Source: Cloacibacterium caeni (lineage in GTDB: Bacteria; Bacteroidota; Bacteroidia; Flavobacteriales; Weeksellaceae). From it: DNA of 64,000 nt. Position 1 is the stretch's first letter. Every line of letters starts with the position of its first letter. Below, one piece after another: positions 44,972 to 54,028 of this stretch. Position numbers and translations under genes: made by a program. The notes under the pieces are model-generated. The model was not told the DNA's origin, did no database searches, and saw nothing but the letters and a program-made list of their open reading frames with translations. Location of the stretch: the NCBI RefSeq assembly GCF_907163125.1, contig NZ_OU015319.1, positions 1,364,001-1,428,000 on the forward strand, written 5' to 3'.

Positions 44972-45868
44972 ATGATTAAAAAAACCATCCTTTTAGAAAA
45001 TAAAGCGTCACTCTCTACTAAAAATCTACAACTTCTCATAAAATCTGAAATACGAGAAACCTCTATCCCAATAGAAGAAATAGGATTCTTGGTAATAGAC
45101 CATCCAGAAATTTTTCTGAGTATGCCAGCAATGAACTTATTAGTAGAAAACAACACCTCGGTTATTATTTGTGGTAGAAACCATCTTCCTAATGGCATGT
45201 TTCTCAATTTGAATAGCCACCACATTCAACAAGAAATTTTCAAAAACCAAATTGAAGCCAGTGTTCCATTAAAAAAACAACTGTGGCAACAAACCATCAT
45301 AGAAAAAATTACCAACCAAGGAATTCTTTTAGAAAAAATAACAGGTGAGAAAAATTCGTTCGACTTCATCGCTTCCAAAGTCTTGAGCGGAGACACTTCT
45401 AATATGGAAGCTACAGCTGCCAATATTTACTGGAAAGCGTTCTTTGAAAACAGCACGTTTAAAAAATTTAAAAGAGAACGTTTCGGAGATTATCCTAATA
45501 ACTTCTTAAACTACGGCTATGCTATTCTAAGAGCGGCTACAGCTAGAGCACTCTCTGGAAGCGGACTACTCAATACCTTAGGAATTCATCATAAAAGCAA
45601 GTACAATGCTTTTGCTTTGGCAGATGACATTATGGAACCATTTCGACCTATGGTAGACGAAAAAGTTTTTGAAATCATTAATCAATATGATGAGGAAGAA
45701 CTTAACACCAAACTAAAGGCCGAACTTCTACAAATCTTAACCAGAACACTCTATTTCGAAGATGAAAAAAGTCCGATGATGGTAGGCTTACAAAAAACAG
45801 CAAGTTCTCTACAGCAATGCTTCACTGGTGAGCGAAAAAAAATAAAATATCCCAAATTATGGAACTAA
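44972..45868 (+). CDS. cas1: CRISPR-associated Cas1 integrase (type II-C)
   Basis: 298 residues. N-terminal beta domain and C-terminal helical domain with the metal-binding residues in SNMEATAANIYW (Glu 146), NTLGIHHKSKYNAF (His 206/207) and ADDIMEPFRP (Asp 219/Glu 222). With Cas2 it inserts new spacers at the leader end of the array. It overlaps cas2 by 10 bp. No cas4 or csn2 is present, which defines subtype II-C. Confidence 0.97.
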   Translation: MIKKTILLENKASLSTKNLQLLIKSEIRETSIPIEEIGFLVIDHPEIFLSMPAMNLLVENNTSVIICGRNHLPNGMFLNLNSHHIQQEIFKNQIEASVPLKKQLWQQTIIEKITNQGILLEKITGEKNSFDFIASKVLSGDTSNMEATAANIYWKAFFENSTFKKFKRERFGDYPNNFLNYGYAILRAATARALSGSGLLNTLGIHHKSKYNAFALADDIMEPFRPMVDEKVFEIINQYDEEELNTKLKAELLQILTRTLYFEDEKSPMMVGLQKTASSLQQCFTGERKKIKYPKLWN

Positions 45869-46188
45869 ACGGATACCGAATTATGTGGCTATTTGTATTC
45901 TTTGACTTACCTACCGAAACTCCTAAAGACAGAAAAAACGCTTCTGGATTTAGAAATAATCTGCTAAAAGATGGATATAGCATGATGCAATATTCTGTAT
46001 ATGTAAGACACTGTGCAAGTAGCGAAAGTGCAGATGTACACGAAAAAAGAATTAATAAACTCTTACCACCATTAGGTAAAGTAAGCATTCTGCGCATTAC
46101 CGATAAACAATACGGAAATATCATTAATTTCTGGGGAAAATCCGAAGTACCAAAGTCACCTCAGCCAGTACAATTAGAACTATTCTAG
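45859..46188 (+). CDS. cas2: CRISPR-associated Cas2
   Basis: 109 residues. Ferredoxin-like fold with FVFFDLPTETPKDRKNASGF at the N-terminus (Asp of the first strand) and SMMQYSVYVRHC; the tail LELF is typical of type II Cas2. Structural partner of Cas1 in the spacer integration complex. Starts within the 3' end of cas1. Confidence 0.96.
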   Translation: MELNGYRIMWLFVFFDLPTETPKDRKNASGFRNNLLKDGYSMMQYSVYVRHCASSESADVHEKRINKLLPPLGKVSILRITDKQYGNIINFWGKSEVPKSPQPVQLELF

Positions 46189-46212
46189 AGAAAAATTTAT
46201 CTTTTAACTTTT

Positions 46213-46260
46213 GGCTAAAGCCATTAGATCTTTTAATTTTCAAAACGGGCTAAAGCCCGT
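46213..46260. repeat. Two short palindromes behind cas2
   Basis: TGGCTAAAGCCA (46212-46223) and ACGGGCTAAAGCCCGT (46245-46260) are both perfect-stem hairpins sharing GGCTAAAGCC, of the REP-like kind common in flavobacterial intergenic DNA. No T run follows, so not a good terminator. Confidence 0.55.
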
Positions 46261-46288
46261 TCCTATTGATTATTAAAAAATAAAAATT

Positions 46289-46639
46289 CAACATTAGAAA
46301 CCAAAAAATGCTTCAATCTTACTGTATCAAGGCAAAAAAGAAGCATTTTTATATACGATATTTCATTATTAATCTATTGATTATTAGAAGGTAGAGAGCC
46401 AACTAATATCGTTTTTTGACTTCGTCGAACCTCGTTCCTGGGTTTCTAATCTTTAATCAAATCGACCAAAGGGAGATTCACAAACACTCCTATAAAAAAT
46501 AATTAATTGGTGTTTGTAAACCACAACATTAGAAACCAAAAAATGCTTCAATCTTGCTGTATCAAGGCAAAAAAGAAGCATTTTTATACACGATATTTCA
46601 TCATTAACCTATTGATTATCAGAAGGTAGAGAGCCAACT
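46289..46639 (-). repeat. Duplicated array trailer with a split CRISPR repeat
   Basis: A 112-bp segment occurs at 46293-46404 and 46528-46639 (period 235 bp, a few substitutions). Each carries a terminator-like hairpin AAAAATGCTTC / GAAGCATTTTT. The first copy is followed by a CRISPR repeat cut in three: AATATCGTTTTTT (46405), 28 bp inserted, CTAATCTTTAATCAAA (46446), 59 bp inserted, CCACAAC (46521). The second copy leads straight into the first intact repeat. Confidence 0.8.
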
Positions 46640-48785
46640 AATATCGTTTTTTCTAATCTTTAATCAAACCACAACTTATCGGTCTATAAACTTGAACATA
46701 TCCCGAATATCGTTTTTTCTAATCTTTAATCAAACCACAACAACAATGGGATTAATTAAGGCTCAAATAAAATATCGTTTTTTCTAATCTTTAATCAAAC
46801 CACAACTCATTCCTCCCTCTGCTACAAATGAATAATAATATCGTTTTTTCTAATCTTTAATCAAACCACAACTTATTGTACATAATTCTTAATAAAAATT
46901 AAAATATCGTTTTTTCTAATCTTTAATCAAACCACAACCGATAACACACAAAGTATCACATGGCAAAGAATATCGTTTTTTCTAATCTTTAATCAAACCA
47001 CAACTTCAAACTTTTCGTCTGGAAATTCTTTCTGAATATCGTTTTTTCTAATCTTTAATCAAACCACAACTCATAATGAAACTATGGCAAAAAACTATTG
47101 AATATCGTTTTTTCTAATCTTTAATCAAACCACAACTGGTTCTAGTGGCATATAATTGTTTTCTTGAATATCGTTTTTTCTAATCTTTAATCAAACCACA
47201 ACTACATAAGCTGCATAGTGCATACCAGCAACAATATCGTTTTTTCTAATCTTTAATCAAACCACAACATTCACGCACGCTATCTGAATGTTACTTTCAA
47301 TATCGTTTTTTCTAATCTTTAATCAAACCACAACGATTTGTATCCTAACCTTTTAAAAATAAAGAATATCGTTTTTTCTAATCTTTAATCAAACCACAAC
47401 CTTTCGAGCCTAAAACAGCGTTAATTGAAAATATCGTTTTTTCTAATCTTTAATCAAACCACAACTTCGAAAAGGTTATATCAGTAATTTAAAAAAATAT
47501 CGTTTTTTCTAATCTTTAATCAAACCACAACTTAAACCCCAAAAGTAAAAAAGCAAAAAAAAATATCGTTTTTTCTAATCTTTAATCAAACCACAACTAG
47601 AATTTTGAAATATGGTAATTCTAAAGAAATATCGTTTTTTCTAATCTTTAATCAAACCACAACTGGAATGCTTCTACGCTTGTATTTACGCTTAATATCG
47701 TTTTTTCTAATCTTTAATCAAACCACAACTACCTATTTCGTTTTCATTATTTGGTTCTTAATATCGTTTTTTCTAATCTTTAATCAAACCACAACTTTTA
47801 CGACCCACGACATAAAGAGATTTACAATATCGTTTTTTCTAATCTTTAATCAAACCACAACTGTGATGAAGAAGGTAATGTTTTGGAAGAAAATATCGTT
47901 TTTTCTAATCTTTAATCAAACCACAACTAACCAACGACTTATTGAAACTTATCCCTCAATATCGTTTTTTCTAATCTTTAATCAAACCACAACTTAATAA
48001 TCTTGTGTTAAATCTATAAATCCAATATCGTTTTTTCTAATCTTTAATCAAACCACAACTATCTGGATTTCTGCAATCCTCGTCAGTGTAATATCGTTTT
48101 TTCTAATCTTTAATCAAACCACAACATTAGGCGAAATTATATAACTTGCATCATTAATATCGTTTTTTCTAATCTTTAATCAAACCACAACCTATTAATT
48201 TGGCTTTTAATTCCGTTTCATAATATCGTTTTTTCTAATCTTTAATCAAACCACAACGTTTCATAATTACGAATATAAAAAGCATTTAATATCGTTTTTT
48301 CTAATCTTTAATCAAACCACAACTCGGCTGAAATATTCCATTATTTGAAACTGAATATCGTTTTTTCTAATCTTTAATCAAACCACAACTAATCATTCGC
48401 CGTCAATTTCAATTTTCCCAATATCGTTTTTTCTAATCTTTAATCAAACCACAACTCTCTAATTTGCCCTGCATTATACCAATCTAATATCGTTTTTTCT
48501 AATCTTTAATCAAACCACAACGTCAGAGGCTTGTCCTTTTTCCTTTTCCGTAATATCGTTTTTTCTAATCTTTAATCAAACCACAACTAGCAATTCAATA
48601 AACTGTTTCTTTGTTGGAATATCGTTTTTTCTAATCTTTAATCAAACCACAACCTAAAACCTCTGCTGGAATAGCAGCATAGAAATATCGTTTTTTCTAA
48701 TCTTTAATCAAACCACAACCTAAATTATTTCTATTAATTAATCCTTGCAAATATCGTTTTTTCTAATCTTTAATCAAACCACAAC
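46640..48785 (-). CRISPR. Type II-C CRISPR array, 33 repeats and 32 spacers
   Basis: Identical 36-bp repeats, on the + strand AATATCGTTTTTTCTAATC continuing TTTAATCAAACCACAAC, at a 66-bp period from 46640 to 48785. Spacers are 30 bp, two are 29 bp (46742-46770 and 47401-47429). No spacer is repeated. Pairing with the tracrRNA requires the crRNA to be read from the minus strand (5' GTTGTGG... repeat), so the leader end is at 48785 and the trailer at 46640; repeat decay at the cas2 side agrees. Confidence 0.98.
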
Positions 48786-48863
48786 CGAGTGAGCTATCGC
48801 CGAAACTCCGTTGTGGTTTGGTTGCTTATGATTATCCGTGAATGTCAAAGAACTACCAGAAAA
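48786..48863 (-). promoter_or_regulatory. Putative array leader with inverted partial repeat
   Basis: The 78 bp between the last repeat and the cas9 stop. GTTGTGGTTTGGTT (48813-48826) is an inverted copy of the repeat end; with AATCAAACCACAAC of the adjacent repeat it makes a 13-14-bp stem extended by GAGT/ACTC, around a ~14-nt loop. No T run follows on either strand. No TAnnTTTG box is present, so the array may be read through from cas9. Confidence 0.6.
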
Positions 48864-51800
48864 TTAAATTTTATCAAACTTTCCAGTTGGCAATACTTTA
48901 AAATCAATGCCTTCTACAAAAGCTGTAAATTGACTAGGACTCATTTTCCTTGTTGGCTTATTTTCACCTAACTTAAAGTCTCCATCGGGTTTATATCTAT
49001 CTTTTTTAATTTCATCTGCTTTTCTTGCTTCTTTGAAGAATCTTAAAATTATTACTCCAAATTCATATAAATTATTACCAGATTTAATCCTATTGATTGA
49101 TAAACCTTCAATTATATAGATTCTCCCTTTAAAATCATATATTTCCGATATATCTTTAGGGTTTTCAATAGTTTTATCATAGAAAATAACAAGCTGTCCT
49201 TTTTTTAAAACAACATCTCTATGATTACTTTTTGCTATTGGATATAAAACTTTTTTTCCTTTTACTTCTTTTTCTTTGTTAAGAGGATAAAAACCTTCTT
49301 TTTGCTTGATAAGTTTAGCTAAATTAAAATTATTAATTAATTCAAATTCTCTCTTACCATCTAATTCATAAATTGCCATGGCATAATTTTCATCATTCTG
49401 TCCATAGACTTTTTGTTTATACTCTTTTCTGGATTTAGACAATAAACTGTGCTCTTTTATTTCTAAAGGATTTTTTACAGAATTGGCATAAATTCTTACT
49501 TTTTTTATAGGTACTTGCTTTTCTTTATTAAGCCAAACATCATCTACTAATTTATTTTTTTGCTGTGCATTAGAAGAAAGTAGTAAAATCTTATTTTCTA
49601 TAGCTTCTTTTACTTTCTGTTTAACTGTTTCATCTACAATATTATCTACATCATTTGCTTTTAAACTTTCTAAATCTTTGCGGATTACGTATTTTATTTC
49701 TTCTTGATTTAAAGGATTTTTAATTGCACCGTAAATACTATCTTGGTGTAATGAACCTCTTATAGTATCTCCTTGTTGCAATCTTGGTATTTTTTCTCCT
49801 TTTTCATTGAGTTTATAAATAATTTTACCATTGGCATCTTTTTTTGCAATGGCTTTTCCATTTACATCTCTTTCTATTTCGGCTACGTATTGTTTTTTAC
49901 CACGAACTCTCACAATCTTTTTAGATTGTTTTTTAACATTATCTGGAGTGTAATGAGAAACCAAAATTTCTTCTTCTATTTTTTCAATATCTTCTTTAAA
50001 AGTTTTCCAAGGTTTGGCTTCTGACATGAGAGTTTTTGCTTTTTGCTTATCTTGTTCATCTTCAGAAGTCCAAGCTTGTGCTAATACATCATATTTATCT
50101 TTGGTCATACAAGCTATTGTAATGGCATCAATAGTGTGATGTGTGTGCTTACTTCTGTCCTTTTCCTTATAATGTTTAAAACCATTTTCATCTATGTAAC
50201 TTTCTTGTATTCCCCATTGCTTTCTGAACTCGGCAACCATACCCCCTTTTACGCTTTCTACTCTTTTGAAATAAGATTTTAGATACGCTTGTGCATATTT
50301 GGTAATAATTCCTGTGTCAGGAATCTGGCTGTTTTTAAAACCAACTTTTGGTTCTTCCCATATAAAACGGTCATATTTACCTTTTAGATAATCACGCTTT
50401 AAAGTAAGATAATGTCTTCTTCTTATATTTTTGTCTTTTGCTTCTTTGGTTGATGCTGATTTTATAGATTTTGAAATAGATTCAATTTGTCTTGTAAGAT
50501 CTTCCGCTTCTTTTTTCCAATGCTCAATGCGTGGCAATATCTCTTCATAGTTTGATAATTCAATTGGCATTTTCTGTTTTTTTATCTCTCTATTAAAACG
50601 CGGAGTACAAAGTGTTTTATTCATCAACGAATTATCTTGCGAAATACTTCTTGGTACAGTATGCTCTATGTCATAAGCAGGATTACTTCCTATAATGTCA
50701 CTAATTCTAATACTCTTCCCTTGCTCATAAATTTCTTTTTTATCTTGTTCTATCCAAAGTTGGTATCTAAGAACATCATCTTCTGTAGGCTCAACCTCTT
50801 TTTTACATTCTTCGAAATAGAGTTTCTTTATTTCTTTAATAGCATCTTCTCTGAATTTTTTGTTCTCATTTTGATAATCCTGAATTCCCTTTCTTTTGTT
50901 GGCATCATTTAATTCACGAGCCATTTCTATATGAATTCTAGTATTTTCATCAATCTGTCCTTCTAAAATTAACGTATTAAGAACTTTACGCAATTGATGT
51001 AAAGCTCTCATAGCCATAGGATTTTTAATTGATGTAGTGAGAGGACTTCCTAAAACCATTTTCTCATTTCCAAACTCATCTTTAATCATTTTCTTTTTGA
51101 AAATTTCAATATCAGAAGGATGATATAGTTTTTTAGTTTTATTTTTATCCGAACAATAAACCATACCATCTTTATTGTTTCCTAATAAAAATTGAATTAC
51201 TTTTTCATCTAATCTTGGAACGGGTAAAAAACTTCTTGCTTTATCATATTTTTTCAGTTCTTCTACATATTTATGATAAGTATCATCTAGAAAAGGTTGA
51301 TTAAACTCAATATCATTATTCTTTTCAAAAATCTTAGCAATAGCTTTATCAAATTCTGTTTTAAAAATATTTTTAGATTCTTCAGCATAATTCTCCCCTT
51401 CTGTTTTACTATTTTTAATTAGTCCGTTGACTATATTTAGTACTTCTCTCTCAAAAACATCACTTTTAATTATTTTAGAAATTTCATTTTGTATGATAGC
51501 TCTTTCATTTACATCTTTCCATATATGCTCATCTACCACTTTTTCTATATTCGCCATAAAAACAGCGTGAGAATATAATTGACCTTCTTTTATATATGGT
51601 AAAATTTTATTTATGGCGGATAAACTTAAGCTAGCAAAATCTTTTTTCAACTTTATTTTACTAAATGTCTTTGCACTTTTATCTTCTAAGCCCAATTTTT
51701 CTTTTGCATATTCATACAAATAAATATCCGAAGTTGATACAGATAAAAGATGCCATAAATCTCTATAGTCTACAGTTCTTATTACTTCTTTCTTTTCAGA

Positions 51801-53234
51801 ATTTAATGTTTTATAAGTAAAAACTTTAGTTTGCCAATCCTCACCTATTGCGTTTTTAAGAGATGCAGAAAACTGGCAAGCAGAAACAGTATCGGTAGGT
51901 TGATAATTAAACCAATACAAAAATTCATTCTTTCTTGAAGATTTATAAAACCCAAACGTTGCTCCTTTTTCTATTAATTCTTTTGCTAAAACCTCAAAAT
52001 TAAAATCGTTTTTTCTGTAAAATTTAGGGATTAACTTTAGCTTTTCTTCTTTGGTTAAAAATCGTAACTTTTTATCACTTTGAGTGCCAAACTTTATCGT
52101 ATTAAGATAATTCCACATTCTGTATTCTTCAAAATCAGGATGAGAAATGGCACATCTTGATTTATTTTTTTCAAAAGAACATTTACCAATTAATCCTTTT
52201 TGTGATTTAAGAGGTCTTTGGAAGAAAATTGCTTTGTACAAATCTTTTGCTAAGCCGGTGATTTTTTTTTCTGGTAGAATCTCTTCATCATTAATCCCAT
52301 TAATCCCCTGAACTTTACAAATAGTTATAAACTCTTGTAAATAATGCTCTTCTCTAGAGGTATATTGATTCCTTATTTTTCCCTTATTGTAAAGGCTATA
52401 AAAATATTGTCCTAATGTTTTAAAATTACCATCAAGCATTGCTTGAGAGATATCTTTTATTTTTCCTTTTACTTTACCTAAATCTTCTTTTTTATTGAGC
52501 CTTTTAATGATTTCATCCTTACATTTTTGAACATCATTCTCATTCTTTTTTATGATAGCGATTAAAGCATTATATAAAGATTTTAATTTCTTTTCTCCTT
52601 CATCTAAATCCTTTTTGAAATCCCCTTTTACCTCATCTAACAAGCCTAGATTAATGTAATAATCTCTTATTTCATTCAAAATAGTACTCGTTTCTTCTAA
52701 ATCTTCAATTAAACTTTGTAACTGTGGATTATGTTCTTCTAAAATACCTTCTGCTGACTGGTCTAATCTATTACTTAAAAAGCCTCTTCTTTGGGCAATA
52801 TGATAAAAAGCTCTACCTAATTCCCACAAAGAAACTTTTGCTCTACTTGCTTTATCTCTAAAAAAATAAGGATTTACATTTTCATAATCATTTGTTCTTA
52901 ACCACTGTAAAAATTCAGGAATTAATGGGTAGTCTTTAAACCCAGATTTTTTCCAAGCTTCTACATCTTCTATTTGTAAAGGACACATTCTATTTTTAGA
53001 AAGAACTTTTAAAGTTTCGTACTTTCTTAATTTTCTTCTATATTTTATTTTCCTTGCACTTCTGTAGCTTGTACGTTCAGCAGCACGAGAACTCTCTATC
53101 CCTTTTTCTGTTTTTACTCCTTCAGAAAATATTCTTACTCCTTTATCTATTAAAGTAAAATCACTATTATTTTTTTCTACAATTGCCCACCCAATAGAGT
53201 TCGTTCCCAAGTCTAATCCTAGAATTTTTGCCAT
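48864..53234 (-). CDS. cas9: CRISPR-associated endonuclease Cas9 (type II-C)
   Basis: 1456 residues, uninterrupted. RuvC-I ILGLDLGTNSIGWAIV (Asp 8), Arg-rich bridge helix (RAAERTSYRSARKIKYRRKL, ~50-75), RuvC-II NTRIHIEMAREL (Glu 770), HNH YDIEHTVPRS (His 858) with NKTLCTPRFNREIK, RuvC-III HTHHTIDAITIA (Asp 1036), then a C-terminal PAM-interacting domain. All catalytic residues are present. RNA-guided DNA cleavage with the tracrRNA encoded just upstream on the other strand. The cas9-to-array order on one strand allows cotranscription. Confidence 0.98.
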   Translation of the reverse strand: MAKILGLDLGTNSIGWAIVEKNNSDFTLIDKGVRIFSEGVKTEKGIESSRAAERTSYRSARKIKYRRKLRKYETLKVLSKNRMCPLQIEDVEAWKKSGFKDYPLIPEFLQWLRTNDYENVNPYFFRDKASRAKVSLWELGRAFYHIAQRRGFLSNRLDQSAEGILEEHNPQLQSLIEDLEETSTILNEIRDYYINLGLLDEVKGDFKKDLDEGEKKLKSLYNALIAIIKKNENDVQKCKDEIIKRLNKKEDLGKVKGKIKDISQAMLDGNFKTLGQYFYSLYNKGKIRNQYTSREEHYLQEFITICKVQGINGINDEEILPEKKITGLAKDLYKAIFFQRPLKSQKGLIGKCSFEKNKSRCAISHPDFEEYRMWNYLNTIKFGTQSDKKLRFLTKEEKLKLIPKFYRKNDFNFEVLAKELIEKGATFGFYKSSRKNEFLYWFNYQPTDTVSACQFSASLKNAIGEDWQTKVFTYKTLNSEKKEVIRTVDYRDLWHLLSVSTSDIYLYEYAKEKLGLEDKSAKTFSKIKLKKDFASLSLSAINKILPYIKEGQLYSHAVFMANIEKVVDEHIWKDVNERAIIQNEISKIIKSDVFEREVLNIVNGLIKNSKTEGENYAEESKNIFKTEFDKAIAKIFEKNNDIEFNQPFLDDTYHKYVEELKKYDKARSFLPVPRLDEKVIQFLLGNNKDGMVYCSDKNKTKKLYHPSDIEIFKKKMIKDEFGNEKMVLGSPLTTSIKNPMAMRALHQLRKVLNTLILEGQIDENTRIHIEMARELNDANKRKGIQDYQNENKKFREDAIKEIKKLYFEECKKEVEPTEDDVLRYQLWIEQDKKEIYEQGKSIRISDIIGSNPAYDIEHTVPRSISQDNSLMNKTLCTPRFNREIKKQKMPIELSNYEEILPRIEHWKKEAEDLTRQIESISKSIKSASTKEAKDKNIRRRHYLTLKRDYLKGKYDRFIWEEPKVGFKNSQIPDTGIITKYAQAYLKSYFKRVESVKGGMVAEFRKQWGIQESYIDENGFKHYKEKDRSKHTHHTIDAITIACMTKDKYDVLAQAWTSEDEQDKQKAKTLMSEAKPWKTFKEDIEKIEEEILVSHYTPDNVKKQSKKIVRVRGKKQYVAEIERDVNGKAIAKKDANGKIIYKLNEKGEKIPRLQQGDTIRGSLHQDSIYGAIKNPLNQEEIKYVIRKDLESLKANDVDNIVDETVKQKVKEAIENKILLLSSNAQQKNKLVDDVWLNKEKQVPIKKVRIYANSVKNPLEIKEHSLLSKSRKEYKQKVYGQNDENYAMAIYELDGKREFELINNFNLAKLIKQKEGFYPLNKEKEVKGKKVLYPIAKSNHRDVVLKKGQLVIFYDKTIENPKDISEIYDFKGRIYIIEGLSINRIKSGNNLYEFGVIILRFFKEARKADEIKKDRYKPDGDFKLGENKPTRKMSPSQFTAFVEGIDFKVLPTGKFDKI

Positions 53235-53291
53235 AAGTATTAGTTTTATTTTATGAATTTATAAAATTAGCAAAAAGAAAATTTTGCACAA

Positions 53292-53307
53292 TACGGAAAA
53301 CCATAAT
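53292..53307 (+). promoter_or_regulatory. Shared CRISPR-locus motif, copy between cas9 and tracrRNA
   Basis: TACGGAAAACCATAAT, identical to 44913-44928. It lies 58 bp before the cas9 start on one side and 20 bp before the tracrRNA -7 box on the other, so one site could act on both transcripts. Confidence 0.65.
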
Positions 53308-53327
53308 CTTTTACAAAAAAAATTTTT

Positions 53328-53335
53328 TATATTTG
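53328..53335 (+). promoter_or_regulatory. -7 box of the tracrRNA promoter
   Basis: TATATTTG fits TAnnTTTG and is followed 5-7 bp later by the anti-repeat transcript. No TTTG is present at the -33 position, so an activator may be needed. Confidence 0.7.
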
Positions 53336-53340
53336 TAACA

Positions 53341-53430
53341 GATTAAAATTTCTAATCTTTAATCTTATCACAATAAGGCTATATGCCGTAGATGTAAAAT
53401 CTATAGTCCTGCTTCGGTGGGACTTTTTTA
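53341..53430 (+). ncRNA. tracrRNA
   Basis: Anti-repeat at 53350-53374 (TTCTAATCTTTAATC then TTATCACAAT): its complement matches the crRNA repeat over TTGTG, a 4-nt bulge, and GATTAAAGATTAGAA, the usual lower stem-bulge-upper stem. Then a nexus-like hairpin GGC-TATAT-GCC (53377-53387), TAGAT/ATCTA (53389-53403), and a terminator AGTCC / GGACT plus T6 (53405-53430). About 90 nt. Divergent from cas9. Confidence 0.92.
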
Positions 53431-54028
53431 TTTGTCACGTCCTTACTAGAAAACTCCTCGATAATTGCAGGATAAAGGCAGGATAATTGCACCTCAGTTG
53501 CTGTTTAACTAGACATCACCCTCTCTTATTATCTCCAAAAAAAACACTCATTCACACTCCTTTTTTCCACTTTCCTTCGAGTCTTGTTCGAATCAAGTTC
53601 GAATCAGCTTCGGAAAAACGGTACTTTTTCCGAACAAGACTGCACTTTGATTGCCACTTGATTCAACCCAAACCCTAATCACGGTGAAATCCTCCCCCAA
53701 AAACTCATCATTAGGTCACGTCATTTATTTAGCGTACCTTTGTAGAATAATTTATAAAATAGGTTACTGCCTTTGCTATCTGTTACAGTTTAGAATATTT
53801 TTTTATTTCTTTTTCAGTTTTTGCTTTTTCAGCGTCCCTTTTTAGAATAACACCTCACAGATGCACATAACCCTGAAAGCAAAACAAGGCAAAATAACCT
53901 GGACGAAGTTCCCCTGATCCTTATGATATAAGCGCTCTGTTTATAAAAACAGTAGATTCCTTATAGCACGCAATACACCAATATTCATTGGTTTCATCAT
54001 TCATTAAAAAACAAACAGAACATTATTT
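53431..54028. other. 600-bp gene-free region with a long inverted repeat
   Basis: Two small ORFs here have no coding character. AGTCTTGTTCG (53580) pairs with CGAACAAGACT (53631), enclosing a second hairpin GGAAAAA/TTTTTCC; the loop holds TTCGAATCAAGTTCGAATCA, a direct repeat. TCACGTCC/TCACGTCA occurs near 53435 and 53717. A small hairpin CTGTTTATAAAAACAG lies at 53938. Otherwise nothing recognised. Confidence 0.5.

Noticed and set aside
47605-47997. 130-codon ORF with repeated SFFLIFNQTTT
   Set aside because: It is the translation of six CRISPR repeats plus spacers; the 66-bp period is a multiple of three, so the frame stays open by chance.
46676-48749. Self-targeting spacers against this window
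   Set aside because: Reading spacers by eye against the obvious genes gave no match; only a computed search could settle it.
48786-48826. Hairpin next to the array as a cas9 terminator
   Set aside because: No T run follows the stem on the minus strand, so intrinsic termination is unlikely.
53487-53845. Two small ORFs in the region behind the tracrRNA
   Set aside because: No coding character, they overlap the inverted repeat, and no start signals are visible.
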